This document shows positions 1 through 7,146 of a DNA stretch of 11,228 nucleotides, in pieces (position 1 is the stretch's first letter; each line of letters opens with the position of its first letter). This stretch comes from Methanobrevibacter sp. GTDB taxonomy: Archaea; Methanobacteriota; Methanobacteria; Methanobacteriales; Methanobacteriaceae. The translations under genes and the position numbers were made by a program. The notes under the pieces are model-generated. The model did not search any database. It saw only the letters and a program-made list of their open reading frames with translations, and was not told the origin of the DNA. The stretch is from assembly GCA_030539985.1 (NCBI GenBank), contig JAUNXD010000034.1, positions 1 to 11,228 on the forward strand. The letters are read 5' to 3'.

Positions 1-1626
1 CAGTTCGGAATCTCTTGCCTTTTTTGTACTCTGCTCTACACTTTCATATCCTTCAATATAATCAAGGCTGTGAGTGTATCTTTTTCTTAAATTTTGATAT
101 TTTTCATTTTCAAATATTATTGCGGGTTTTTTGCTTTCGATTTTATCTTTAAGGTTCTGCAGAGAGTCAATGTCTTCAAACAGTTCGTCATGAATTGTTC
201 CAACTTTCTCTTTAATGTTTTTCATCTGTTTGTTTTCGGGAATTACCGCATCCCTGAAGTGATCAATGTTATATTCAGTTTTAAACATTTTCATATCATC
301 CGGAAGGAATTTGCGGACATAGTTTCCCAATGTAATTCCATACCTCTGTTTGAATGTGGCTCCCTTTGATTGACCGTGGTCGGATAGAACAACGATCTTG
401 TAGTCCCTGTCACTCATTTCGATTGCGGAAGTAAGTTTTGTAAACTGAAAGTCAATCTTTTTTAATGCATTCCAGACGTCCTCATCTTCCACTCCTGAAT
501 GATGTGCAATCTCGTCGTAGCCCATATATGTTGCATAGGCTGTATCAATGTTTCCTGCCAGTATTTCGCTTGTCAAAACATCTGTTGTGACTTCTCTTAG
601 TACCACATTAGCCCCTGCCCTGACAGTAGCATAAACGATGGTTCTTCTAAGGCGGGGGTGTATGTTTCTTAGCTTATGGAACAGCTGTGATTTCAACTCA
701 AGGAGGATGTCCCATAAAAACAGTATGAATAGTCTTTGAAAGTTATAGGCATCTAAAAACACTGCATTCAATGTTTTATTGTAAATGTTTGCCAAACCGT
801 TCAGTTTTGAGGATGTCAGTGTTGGAATTTCACTGTCGCCCGAAAACATGTTTGCAATGCTGATTCCATTTACAAGCAAACCCTCGCCATTACTTATTCT
901 TTTTTCAATTTCTGGAGCATCACTTAATTTTCCTGAAACAATAAGTGTATTATCATTTTCCTTTTCAATCCATCGGTATGCCACGATATTTTCATTATTT
1001 CCATGCAATATGCCTGCCTGGCTTGCTCCGGTTTGTGAGGAGAGGTCTGTTTCCCATCCCTTTAGGGAATGGCTTTTTTCATCAATCCATTTTTCAATGT
1101 TCGGCATTACACCCTTATCGATGGCCTTCTTTAAGGTATTCAGTGACAGTCCGTCTATTTCAACCATTATTACTCCGGGATATCTTTTTTTGTAATCTGT
1201 TTTTTGTTTAATCGCATAGTTGAGAATGTTTTTAATGTATCTTTCATAATAGTTGGTGTTTGTTAAATTTGTAATTAATGTTGTCGCTATCGCCATTACT
1301 ATCGGAACCTGCAGAACCCCATAAATTCCCGCTGAAACTCCCGGAATGAACAGTGACGCGATATAAAATATTATTGAGTTGATAAAAAGCGATCCGATTC
1401 CAAATGTAAAGATAATGATTTTCATAAGAAAACGCCTGAATATTGGCCACAGCAGTGCATTTGCAATCGCAACCGCAATTACGATAATGGCTGCGTTGTA
1501 CCAATAACCAACTGTAAAATCATCACTTATGAAATCAACAGCATATATTGCAATGATGTTTGCAATAACATACAGTAATGTAGTTGTTATTGTTCTAAGT
1601 GATGAAATTAATTTGTTTTTAATCAT
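1..1626 (-). CDS. Membrane-anchored alkaline phosphatase superfamily protein with holin-like N-terminus (partial, 3' end outside window)
   Basis: This frame stays open from an ATG at 1626 to the left edge (542 codons), so the stop lies outside the window. Residues about 10-125 hold four hydrophobic segments with short loops, resembling the Phage_holin_4_2 membrane family. Residues about 150-540 look like an alkaline phosphatase / type I phosphodiesterase domain: a first metal site at VEIDG (155-159), a Thr/Ser nucleophile region at QTGASQAG (198-205), a D-x-x-x-H site at YDEIAHHSG (370-378), and the strong LSDHGQSKG motif (414-422). The last metal-binding histidine normally lies further downstream. 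The enzyme probably hydrolyses a phosphodiester or phosphomonoester at the membrane; its substrate cannot be read from the sequence. The ATG overlaps the stop of the upstream metallophosphoesterase (ATGA), so the two are probably translationally coupled. The holin-like domain is taken to be an anchor, not evidence of phage origin. Confidence 0.85.
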   Translation of the reverse strand, partial: MIKNKLISSLRTITTTLLYVIANIIAIYAVDFISDDFTVGYWYNAAIIVIAVAIANALLWPIFRRFLMKIIIFTFGIGSLFINSIIFYIASLFIPGVSAGIYGVLQVPIVMAIATTLITNLTNTNYYERYIKNILNYAIKQKTDYKKRYPGVIMVEIDGLSLNTLKKAIDKGVMPNIEKWIDEKSHSLKGWETDLSSQTGASQAGILHGNNENIVAYRWIEKENDNTLIVSGKLSDAPEIEKRISNGEGLLVNGISIANMFSGDSEIPTLTSSKLNGLANIYNKTLNAVFLDAYNFQRLFILFLWDILLELKSQLFHKLRNIHPRLRRTIVYATVRAGANVVLREVTTDVLTSEILAGNIDTAYATYMGYDEIAHHSGVEDEDVWNALKKIDFQFTKLTSAIEMSDRDYKIVVLSDHGQSKGATFKQRYGITLGNYVRKFLPDDMKMFKTEYNIDHFRDAVIPENKQMKNIKEKVGTIHDELFEDIDSLQNLKDKIESKKPAIIFENEKYQNLRKRYTHSLDYIEGYESVEQSTKKARDSEL

Positions 1627-2492
1627 TCTATCTTAATTTTTTGTTTTTTGTTCGTTTTCAGGGTTATGATTGTTATTTCAGGTTTGCAGTTTATTCTTAT
1701 TCTAAATGAATTGGTTCCAAGGCCTTTGCTTGTATACTGAATCATGTTTCCAACCTTGTAAAGGCCTACAGGATATTTTGTTGAATTAGGACCTCTGAAT
1801 GGGGTTGTTTCAAATTTCGGAACAATGAACTGTCCTCCATGGGAATGTCCTGAAATCTGCAGGTCAAACCTGTCAGTTTGTGAGGATTCCTTTGCAAAAT
1901 CCGGTTCGTGGGCAAGCAATATGCTTGGAGTATCCACTTTCATTTTTGCTAGCACCTTATCCAAATTGTCACAGCAGACGGTGCAGCTGTCAACGCCACA
2001 GATATTAAGGAAATCGCCGTTTTTTTCAAGCGTGCGGACATCATTGCTCAGGTCAACAACTCCTGATCTTTTAAATATATCTCTGATTTCATCTGCATTC
2101 ATCCAGTGGTCATGATTGCCCAAAACTCCAAATTTACCTTCTTTTGCAGCTAACTTTTTTAATGATTGCTCCAGACATTTCTTATAGTCTTCAAAATTAT
2201 ATGAAAAGTAATCTCCGGTCAGTGTAACCAGATCAACATTCAATGTGTTGACATAGTCTATGAGTTCGCTTAGATACTCAGGATTAATCCATTGGCCCAA
2301 ATGGATGTCGGCTATATTTAAAATCCGGTAATTGTGAAAATTCCAACCTAAATTATCCAGTTCAATGTCAATTTCAACCAAATCGATGTTTTTTGGATTG
2401 AATTTCTTGTCCGGAAGCGAATAGGTCATTGCATCCTGAATCCCTTGGCGAACTTTCATTGCCCGAGGCTTTTCAATATCATCATCTTTCAT
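1623..2492 (-). CDS. Calcineurin-like metallophosphoesterase
   Basis: This is a binuclear-metal phosphoesterase (Metallophos family, YkuE-like). Numbered from the ATG at 2492 (289 residues), the metal ligands are in order: D-x-H at IADIHLG (about 60-66), GD (93-94), GNHDH (125-129), AHEP (194-197) and GHSHGG (215-220). No signal peptide or membrane segment is evident, so it is probably cytoplasmic or peripheral. An in-frame ATG at 2540 would add 16 residues. I prefer 2492 because the only clear TATA-like element (2516-2525, read leftward) lies about 28 bases before it, which fits a leaderless message and would fall inside the longer version. The gene ends in an ATGA overlap with the membrane-anchored phosphatase gene, giving a two-phosphohydrolase operon. 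The substrate is unknown; this family cleaves nucleotides, lipids or phosphodiesters. Confidence 0.88.
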   Translation of the reverse strand: MKDDDIEKPRAMKVRQGIQDAMTYSLPDKKFNPKNIDLVEIDIELDNLGWNFHNYRILNIADIHLGQWINPEYLSELIDYVNTLNVDLVTLTGDYFSYNFEDYKKCLEQSLKKLAAKEGKFGVLGNHDHWMNADEIRDIFKRSGVVDLSNDVRTLEKNGDFLNICGVDSCTVCCDNLDKVLAKMKVDTPSILLAHEPDFAKESSQTDRFDLQISGHSHGGQFIVPKFETTPFRGPNSTKYPVGLYKVGNMIQYTSKGLGTNSFRIRINCKPEITIITLKTNKKQKIKIE

Positions 2493-2515
2493 TAAATAAT
2501 AATTATTTCTGAAAC

Positions 2516-2528
2516 TATTTATAATTTT
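2516..2528. promoter_or_regulatory. Bidirectional TATA region between the metallophosphoesterase gene and ychF
   Basis: The AT-rich stretch tatttataatttt reads as an archaeal TATA box in both directions. Rightward it would start transcription near 2545-2550, ahead of ychF. Leftward it would start near 2495, at the ATG at 2492 of the metallophosphoesterase gene. This is inferred from spacing only. Confidence 0.45.
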
Positions 2529-2570
2529 AAAAACATACATTTAGATGTTATTAGAAACTAAGTGATTATT

Positions 2571-3761
2571 ATGCTTCAAATTGCAGTTTGTGGAAAACCA
2601 AATGTTGGAAAATCATCTTTTTTCAATTCAGCAACAGCATCCGGTGTTGAAATGGCAAACTATCCATTTACAACAATCGATGCAAATAAGGCGGTTGCTC
2701 ATGTAATTAAAGATTGTCCCTGTAAGGAATTGGGCGTTACATGCAATCCCCACAATTCAATATGTGTTGATGGAAAAAGGTTATTGCCGATTGAAATGAT
2801 AGATGTTGCAGGATTGGTTCCTGGAGCACATGAAGGAAAAGGATTAGGTAACAAATTTTTAGATGAGCTGATGCAGGCTAAAGTATTTATAAATGTTATT
2901 GACGCTTCAGGTTCAACAGACCTTGAAGGAAACCCTGTTGATGCTGGCAGTCATGACCCGTTGGATGATTTGGAATTTCTTGAAAATGAAATTGTAATGT
3001 GGATGTACGGAATTTTATCCAAAAACTGGGTAAGGCTTATAAGAAAGGTAGGTGCCGAACACCTTGACATTTCAAAGGTACTGTATGACCAGCTGTCCGG
3101 TACCGGAATAGCAATAGAGGATATCATTGAAGCCAAAAGAACAATCGAGCCTGATTACAACAAGTGGGAAGAGGAGGATCTGATTGAACTTACCCGTAAT
3201 ATTCTCCACATTGCAAAACCGATGATGATTATTGCAAACAAGGCGGACCTTCCGACTTCAGCTGAAAACATTAAAAGAATCCAGGAAAAGTATCCGAATG
3301 TAATTCCAACTTCTGCAGGTTCAGAACTGGCACTTGTAAAGGCTGCTGAAGGTGGTTTAATCAGTTATTTATCAGGTGACGATCACTTTAAAATCCTAAA
3401 GCCTGAAGAATTGTCCGAAGCTCAACGTAAAGGTTTGGAATATATTCAAACTAATATTCTTGATGTTTACGGCAGTACAGGTGTTCAGGACGCATTGAAT
3501 TATGCTGTGTTTGAACTCCTCAATAGAATTGTCGTCTACCCGGTTCAGGATGAAAACAAATACACTGACCAAAAGGGAAATGTTCTTCCTGACGGATTCT
3601 TGGTTCCTAAAGGCTCAACACCTAAGGAACTGGCTTATATTGTCCACACTGACATTGGGGACAAATTCATGCACGCTGTTGATGCAAAATCCAAAATGCG
3701 TGTGGCCAGTGATTACGAGCTTAAAGATGGCGACATTATCAGTATTGTTACAAGAGGTTAA
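2571..3761 (+). CDS. ychF: Redox-regulated ATPase / Obg-family NTPase YchF
   Basis: This is a TRAFAC-class P-loop NTPase of the Obg-YchF family. The bacterial and eukaryotic members (YchF/OLA1) bind ATP rather than GTP and associate with ribosomes. From the ATG at 2571 the protein has 396 residues, close to the family norm. Visible motifs are the P-loop GKPNVGKS (8-15), the DVAG switch II motif (78-81) followed by a glycine-rich segment, NKAD (223-226), and a C-terminal TGS domain (about 315-396) with the typical KGSTPKELAYIVHTDIGDKF pattern. The zinc-like Cys cluster around residues 49-65 is typical of archaeal versions. A GTG at 2562 would add three residues, but AGTGAT at 2561-2566 looks like the ribosome binding site for the ATG, so I chose 2571. 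The gene stands alone, divergent from the phosphohydrolase operon. Confidence 0.95.
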   Translation: MLQIAVCGKPNVGKSSFFNSATASGVEMANYPFTTIDANKAVAHVIKDCPCKELGVTCNPHNSICVDGKRLLPIEMIDVAGLVPGAHEGKGLGNKFLDELMQAKVFINVIDASGSTDLEGNPVDAGSHDPLDDLEFLENEIVMWMYGILSKNWVRLIRKVGAEHLDISKVLYDQLSGTGIAIEDIIEAKRTIEPDYNKWEEEDLIELTRNILHIAKPMMIIANKADLPTSAENIKRIQEKYPNVIPTSAGSELALVKAAEGGLISYLSGDDHFKILKPEELSEAQRKGLEYIQTNILDVYGSTGVQDALNYAVFELLNRIVVYPVQDENKYTDQKGNVLPDGFLVPKGSTPKELAYIVHTDIGDKFMHAVDAKSKMRVASDYELKDGDIISIVTRG

Positions 3762-3780
3762 ATCCTCTTCTTTTTTTATT
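3752..3780 (+). terminator. Hairpin plus T-run overlapping the ychF stop codon
   Basis: AAGAGG (3752-3757) pairs perfectly with CCTCTT (3764-3769) across a six-base loop, and seven T residues follow at 3771-3777. The stop TAA (3759-3761) lies in the loop. It looks like a bacterial-style intrinsic terminator; in archaea the T-run alone often suffices. The next start codon is only about 15 bases beyond the T-run. Confidence 0.6.
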
Positions 3781-3792
3781 TTAAGGATTTTT

Positions 3793-4353
3793 ATGGTTGA
3801 ATTAACAAAAGATTTAACTCCAGACGAATTTAAAGAATATTATTTTTTAAAAGAGGAACTGAAAGACTTCTGCAGGCAGGAGGGATTAAAGGTAAGCGGA
3901 AGCAAGCAGGATTTGGAAAATAGGATAATTCATTACTTGTCAACTGGTGAAGAGTTAAAGGAGTCAGGCATTAAAAAATATTCGAATGAAATTCCATCAG
4001 AAATTGCACGGGACTCCAAATTGGGTGAAAACTTCAAGTGCAGTGAAGATAAAAGGGAATTTTTCGAAAAAGAAATCGGTAAAGGTTTTAAATTCAAAGT
4101 CAAATTTCAAAAATGGCTAAAGGCAAATCCCGATAAGACATATGGGGATGCGGTTGACGCTTATTTTGAAATTCAAAACTCCACTGAAAAGACAGAAATA
4201 GGCAAACAGTTTCAATATAATCAGTATATAAGAGATTTCTTTGAAGATAATAAGGATAAGTCTTTGGACGATGCAATCAAGTGTTGGAAATTTAAAAAAA
4301 GTATTAAAGGCCATAATAAATATGAAAAAAGTGATTTAGAGGCATTAAAATGA
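3793..4353 (+). CDS. SAP domain / DUF6434-like protein with duplicated C-terminal unit
   Basis: The protein has 186 residues. Residues about 17-50 (LKDFCRQEGLKVSGSKQDLE and onward) form a SAP-like helix-turn-helix, a motif that usually binds nucleic acid. The rest resembles DUF6434: a conserved F-x-C-S-x-D-K-R-E-F-F stretch (81-91), then two similar units of about 35 residues at 95-129 and 136-170. Both begin IGK-x-F and share an aromatic-rich helix, N-x-DK and a DA pair. The ATG at 3793 follows an AAGGA ribosome binding site (about 3783-3787). The same frame stays open upstream through the end of ychF, but those codons lie antagonistically within a conserved gene and are not coding. The stop overlaps the next start by ATGA. 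A role in binding DNA or RNA is inferred from the SAP motif; the biological function is unknown. Confidence 0.82.
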   Translation: MVELTKDLTPDEFKEYYFLKEELKDFCRQEGLKVSGSKQDLENRIIHYLSTGEELKESGIKKYSNEIPSEIARDSKLGENFKCSEDKREFFEKEIGKGFKFKVKFQKWLKANPDKTYGDAVDAYFEIQNSTEKTEIGKQFQYNQYIRDFFEDNKDKSLDDAIKCWKFKKSIKGHNKYEKSDLEALK

Positions 4354-4664
4354 AAAAGGTTAAGATTACTGTCATGAGAAAGGTAAGGCACGATGATTTG
4401 ATTGAAAAATATGAAAACCCTTTGGAACATGAATGTGATGTTGAGGAAGGCCAGATTTTCATTGCAAACGGTTGGCTGAAACCTGAAAATTTCTGTGACA
4501 GCGCATGGGAAAGTATTTCACCATTTGTTTTGGCTTTGGCTAATGGAGCCAGCGATTTCTATGACGGGTGGATGAAAAATAAAAAATCCGCAATGATATC
4601 ATGCAATGATGGATTCAGGCCGGTAAGTTTTCTTTTAGAAACAATGGATGAAGATGCAGATTAA
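4350..4664 (+). CDS. Small TIGR04076-like protein of unknown function
   Basis: This 104-residue soluble protein starts with a basic beta-strand-like segment (KKVKITVMRK). It carries the features I associate with TIGR04076: a Cys early in the chain (H-E-C, 27-29), a glycine-containing P-E-N-F-C segment (about 45-49), a conserved A-W-x-x-I-x-P-F-V-L-A-L-A-N-G block (about 53-67) and a C-terminal C-N-D-G-F-R-P-V-S-F motif. The start codon overlaps the stop of the SAP gene (ATGA), so it is very likely translated from the same message. It lacks membrane segments. The family's function is not established; the three conserved cysteines suggest metal binding or redox activity, which is only inference. 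Confidence 0.78.
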   Translation: MKKVKITVMRKVRHDDLIEKYENPLEHECDVEEGQIFIANGWLKPENFCDSAWESISPFVLALANGASDFYDGWMKNKKSAMISCNDGFRPVSFLLETMDEDAD

Positions 4665-5688
4665 TATGGGTAATTTAGCAGATTTTTTTAAAAAAGAAAT
4701 AGTATTTTCCATATCTGCAATATTGGCCATTATTTCCTGTTTTTTTGTCAGACCGAGTATCAGTTATTTGAATTATATTAATTGGGATACTGTCATATTG
4801 CTTTTAGCAATTATGGTAATTGTTGAAATCCTTAAGAACCTGTCGGTTTTTGAGATATTGGTCCGCAAATTCCTGGTTAGGGTTGGAAATACTCGTCAGT
4901 TAGTATTGTTTTTGGTTTTTGCATGTTTTTTCAGTTCAATATTCATTACTAATGATGTTTCCTTAATCATATTTGTACCGTTTTCAATATTGGCATTGAA
5001 AAAGGTTGGCAGGATTGACCTTTCAATATTTACAGTTTCCCTGCAGACAATTGCGGCAAATGTGGGGTGTATGGTTCTTCCGATTGGCGCTCCTCATAAT
5101 ATAGTGATGTATACGGTATCAGACATTCCGTTCGAATCATTTTTCCTATTGCTTCTGCCCTATATTCTGATATCTATTGTATTTTTGGCGGTATTGGGAT
5201 TATTCATTTCAAAGGATAAAATAACATTGCCTGAAATGCAAAAAATTGAAATCAATCGAGAAAATTTCATGAAAAGAGTTTTTTTAGGTGTTGATTATTA
5301 TCTGCTTTTAACATTCATTGCTCTGTTCATCCTAATAGGCAATCTGGAAAATATTCCTGCCTTAAGCGAAATGTTTAAAAGGTGCATTATGGGCAATGAA
5401 GTTATTGCGGGAATTGTTGCATCACAGGTCATTTCAAATGTTCCTGCAGCAATATTGCTGAGCGGCTTCAGCGCTAATTACGAAGCCATTATCATAGGAA
5501 TCAACATTGGAGGTTTTGGAACATTGATTGCATCCATGGCCAACCTGATATCCTATAAGATTCTAATCCGTGAATATGATGAGTTTAAGGTTAAGTATCT
5601 CACTGTTTTCACAGTATTGAATGTTATTCTGCTGATAATACTCTTTATTGTTTATTCAATGGTTAAATCAGGCACATTCGGTTTTTGA
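4648..5688 (+). CDS. ArsB/NhaD/SLC13-type ion transporter (permease)
   Basis: This is a polytopic membrane protein of 346 residues (340 if it starts at the ATG at 4666) with about nine or ten hydrophobic segments. The hallmarks of the ion transporter superfamily appear in both inverted halves: F-I-T-N-D-V-S-L-I (99-107) and P-I-G-A-P-H-N (145-151) in the first, S-N-V-P-A-A-I-L-L (263-271) and G-G-F-G-T-L-I-A-S-M-A-N-L (288-300) in the second. It is shorter than typical ArsB or NhaD (about 420-430 residues), as compact archaeal members often are. The substrate could be an anion such as arsenite or a dicarboxylate, or Na+/H+; the sequence does not decide. Three in-frame ATGs (4648, 4654, 4666) compete; 4666 sits one base after the TIGR04076-like stop and is a good coupled start. 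The 3' end overlaps the convergent SLATT-like gene. Confidence 0.85.
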   Translation: MKMQINMGNLADFFKKEIVFSISAILAIISCFFVRPSISYLNYINWDTVILLLAIMVIVEILKNLSVFEILVRKFLVRVGNTRQLVLFLVFACFFSSIFITNDVSLIIFVPFSILALKKVGRIDLSIFTVSLQTIAANVGCMVLPIGAPHNIVMYTVSDIPFESFFLLLLPYILISIVFLAVLGLFISKDKITLPEMQKIEINRENFMKRVFLGVDYYLLLTFIALFILIGNLENIPALSEMFKRCIMGNEVIAGIVASQVISNVPAAILLSGFSANYEAIIIGINIGGFGTLIASMANLISYKILIREYDEFKVKYLTVFTVLNVILLIILFIVYSMVKSGTFGF

Positions 5689-6668
5689 TAGGCATACCAT
5701 GTACTGTTTTCAATCAGGAATTCTCGTGCAAGGTTCATAATCATTTTTTCTGTTTCCACACCGTTATTTGCCTTGATTTCACGCAGCGCCGATTCATACA
5801 GCATCATCATTCTTCTGTGGTCTTCACTGATGTTTGACAGGGACATCTTTCCATAATAGTTTCCGGCAAACAGGGTGGCTGCAGACATTGTACCGAGCAC
5901 AATTTTTAAGATGGAACGGATCATGTCGGTTTGGGAATATCCTACCATCACGCCCACCGATTGCAGGGAATCTAAAATACCTCCAAGGAAGTCAAAATTG
6001 ATTTCGCCGGAAGGAACATTCAATATCCAAATTTCAAAGACTAGCGCAATGCCGTATGTAATAAGGGTTATAATCAGTATTCTTTTTGTCTCTCTTTTAT
6101 ATATCTCTTCATTTTCTTTTGATTCATGGAATTTCTTTTGATGGTAATTCCTTTGATGCCTGATCCAGCAGTGGGCTATTTTGTGTTCTCCATTGGTTTT
6201 CAGGGGCAATTCGGATAATACCTCATTGACCCATGGAATCCCCTTTTTAGTAAACCATGGCAGAATGTCAGACACGTTCCTTTCAATTCCTGCATGCAGA
6301 ATGAAGTACTGCACACGAAGCGATTCGGCAAGCACTCTGTATTGTGTGTATTTCCTGTGGCATTCGTTGTTTTTTGCATGTCTGTTAATCAGAAATATCG
6401 CCACAATTATGAATATGCATCCAAAAATCAACAGGTGCAGTTCCGCTTCATCATATAAAAGGAACAGCATTGCGACAAATGTTCCGAGGATTGAGAGATA
6501 TCCAAGATTTTTTTCATTTTTAATTGCATTTTTTATGCTTAAGACATCTGCTGCTCCATAAAGTTCATCAATGTAAGTTAATGCAGGGTTAACGTTTCCC
6601 TCTTCAATGTGGGTAAATGGAATTTCGCAGTTTTCCTTGTCTTTGAAAAAAATCTCTTTTTCGGTCAT
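5652..6668 (-). CDS. Four-helix membrane protein resembling the SLATT / LSDAT-associated effector class
   Basis: This protein has 338 residues. Hydrophobic helices lie at about 56-72, 78-95, 197-216 and 252-270. After the first pair comes the segment Y-R-V-L-A-E-S-L-R-V-Q-Y (110-121), and after the second pair a C-terminal helical tail (about 283-325) ending E-N-S-T-W-Y. A YR-x-LAE-x-LR motif and an EN-x-x-WY tail recall SLATT-type two-plus-two transmembrane effectors, often linked to SLOG/LSDAT nucleotide sensors in conflict systems. Here no sensor domain is fused and no nucleotidyltransferase lies nearby, so the function is open. The start ATG at 6668 is 14 bases after the stop of the C_GCAxxG_C_C gene, so the two probably share one transcript. 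Assignment is by pattern only; a generic archaeal membrane protein remains possible. Confidence 0.6.
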   Translation of the reverse strand: MTEKEIFFKDKENCEIPFTHIEEGNVNPALTYIDELYGAADVLSIKNAIKNEKNLGYLSILGTFVAMLFLLYDEAELHLLIFGCIFIIVAIFLINRHAKNNECHRKYTQYRVLAESLRVQYFILHAGIERNVSDILPWFTKKGIPWVNEVLSELPLKTNGEHKIAHCWIRHQRNYHQKKFHESKENEEIYKRETKRILIITLITYGIALVFEIWILNVPSGEINFDFLGGILDSLQSVGVMVGYSQTDMIRSILKIVLGTMSAATLFAGNYYGKMSLSNISEDHRRMMMLYESALREIKANNGVETEKMIMNLAREFLIENSTWYAYQKPNVPDLTIE

Positions 6669-6682
6669 GTCAATACCAATAG

Positions 6683-7081
6683 CTAGTCATCCAGTAAGTC
6701 TGCAACTTTATTAGCAATGAAAACGCAGCAGTCGACACATGGGGACTTGTCGTTTCCACAGTCACTTATTTTATCACATCTTACAGTACCATATTTCTCT
6801 TTAAAGGCGTTAAATATTTCTTTGGCATTTGATTTGATTTTGGAGGTATCATCTAAAATCAATCCGTTTGCCATTAATGCTCCGGTTACGGCACCGCAGG
6901 TTCCCTCATCAAATGTTCCTCCCATTCCTCCTGCAAATCCGCAGGCCAATTTGCACATGTCGGCTTGACTCATAGGATATTCTGCAGTTTCACAAAGGCC
7001 CATAAGTGTTGATTCGGAGCAACTTTTGAAGGTTCTGTACTCCCTGATTTTTTCCTCTAAAATTTGTTTGTCAAGTTTCAT
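6683..7081 (-). CDS. C_GCAxxG_C_C family cysteine-rich protein
   Basis: This 132-residue soluble protein carries ten cysteines. The family signature is G-G-T-F-D-E-G-T-C-G-A-V-T-G-A-L-M-A (about 54-71), preceded by C43 and A-C-G-F-A-G-G-M-G (46-54) and followed by C102, C108 and a C115-x-x-C118-C119 cluster. Family members (C_GCAxxG_C_C, PF09719-type) are presumed to bind a redox cofactor or metal, often near electron-transfer proteins; the reaction is not known. The start is supported by a GGAG ribosome binding site on the minus strand (about 7090-7093), eight bases before the ATG. It is the first gene of a two-gene unit with the SLATT-like membrane protein and is divergent from cfbD. Confidence 0.9.
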   Translation of the reverse strand: MKLDKQILEEKIREYRTFKSCSESTLMGLCETAEYPMSQADMCKLACGFAGGMGGTFDEGTCGAVTGALMANGLILDDTSKIKSNAKEIFNAFKEKYGTVRCDKISDCGNDKSPCVDCCVFIANKVADLLDD

Positions 7082-7089
7082 ACTACAAT

Positions 7090-7093
7090 CTCC
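7090..7093 (-). promoter_or_regulatory. Ribosome binding site of the C_GCAxxG_C_C gene
   Basis: GGAG on the minus strand lies eight bases ahead of the ATG at 7081 and fixes that start. Confidence 0.75.
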
Positions 7094-7114
7094 TAATTAA
7101 TTATATTAATTAAG

Positions 7115-7131
7115 AATTTTAAATAATTATT
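7115..7131. promoter_or_regulatory. Divergent TATA region for cfbD and the C_GCAxxG_C_C gene
   Basis: TTTTAAATAAT centred near 7122 lies about 25 bases before the GTG at 7147 of cfbD, which fits a leaderless rightward transcript. Read leftward, the same AT-rich block lies about 25 bases before 7097, leaving room for the GGAG site of the minus-strand gene. Inferred from sequence and spacing only. Confidence 0.5.
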
Positions 7132-7146
7132 TGTTAATTTGTTTAG

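Noticed and set aside
785..1195. Plus-strand open frame of 136 codons
   Set aside because: It lies antisense to the conserved phosphatase-domain gene, whose motifs are intact on the minus strand, and its translation has no recognisable family pattern.
1..1626. Prophage remnant suggested by the holin-like membrane region
   Set aside because: The domain is fused in frame to an intact phosphatase domain, and no other phage gene is present; Phage_holin_4_2 domains are common in cellular membrane proteins.
3502..3792. Upstream extension of the SAP gene into ychF
   Set aside because: The frame is open but overlaps the conserved TGS domain of ychF; the ATG at 3793 has its own AAGGA site and gives a normal N-terminus.
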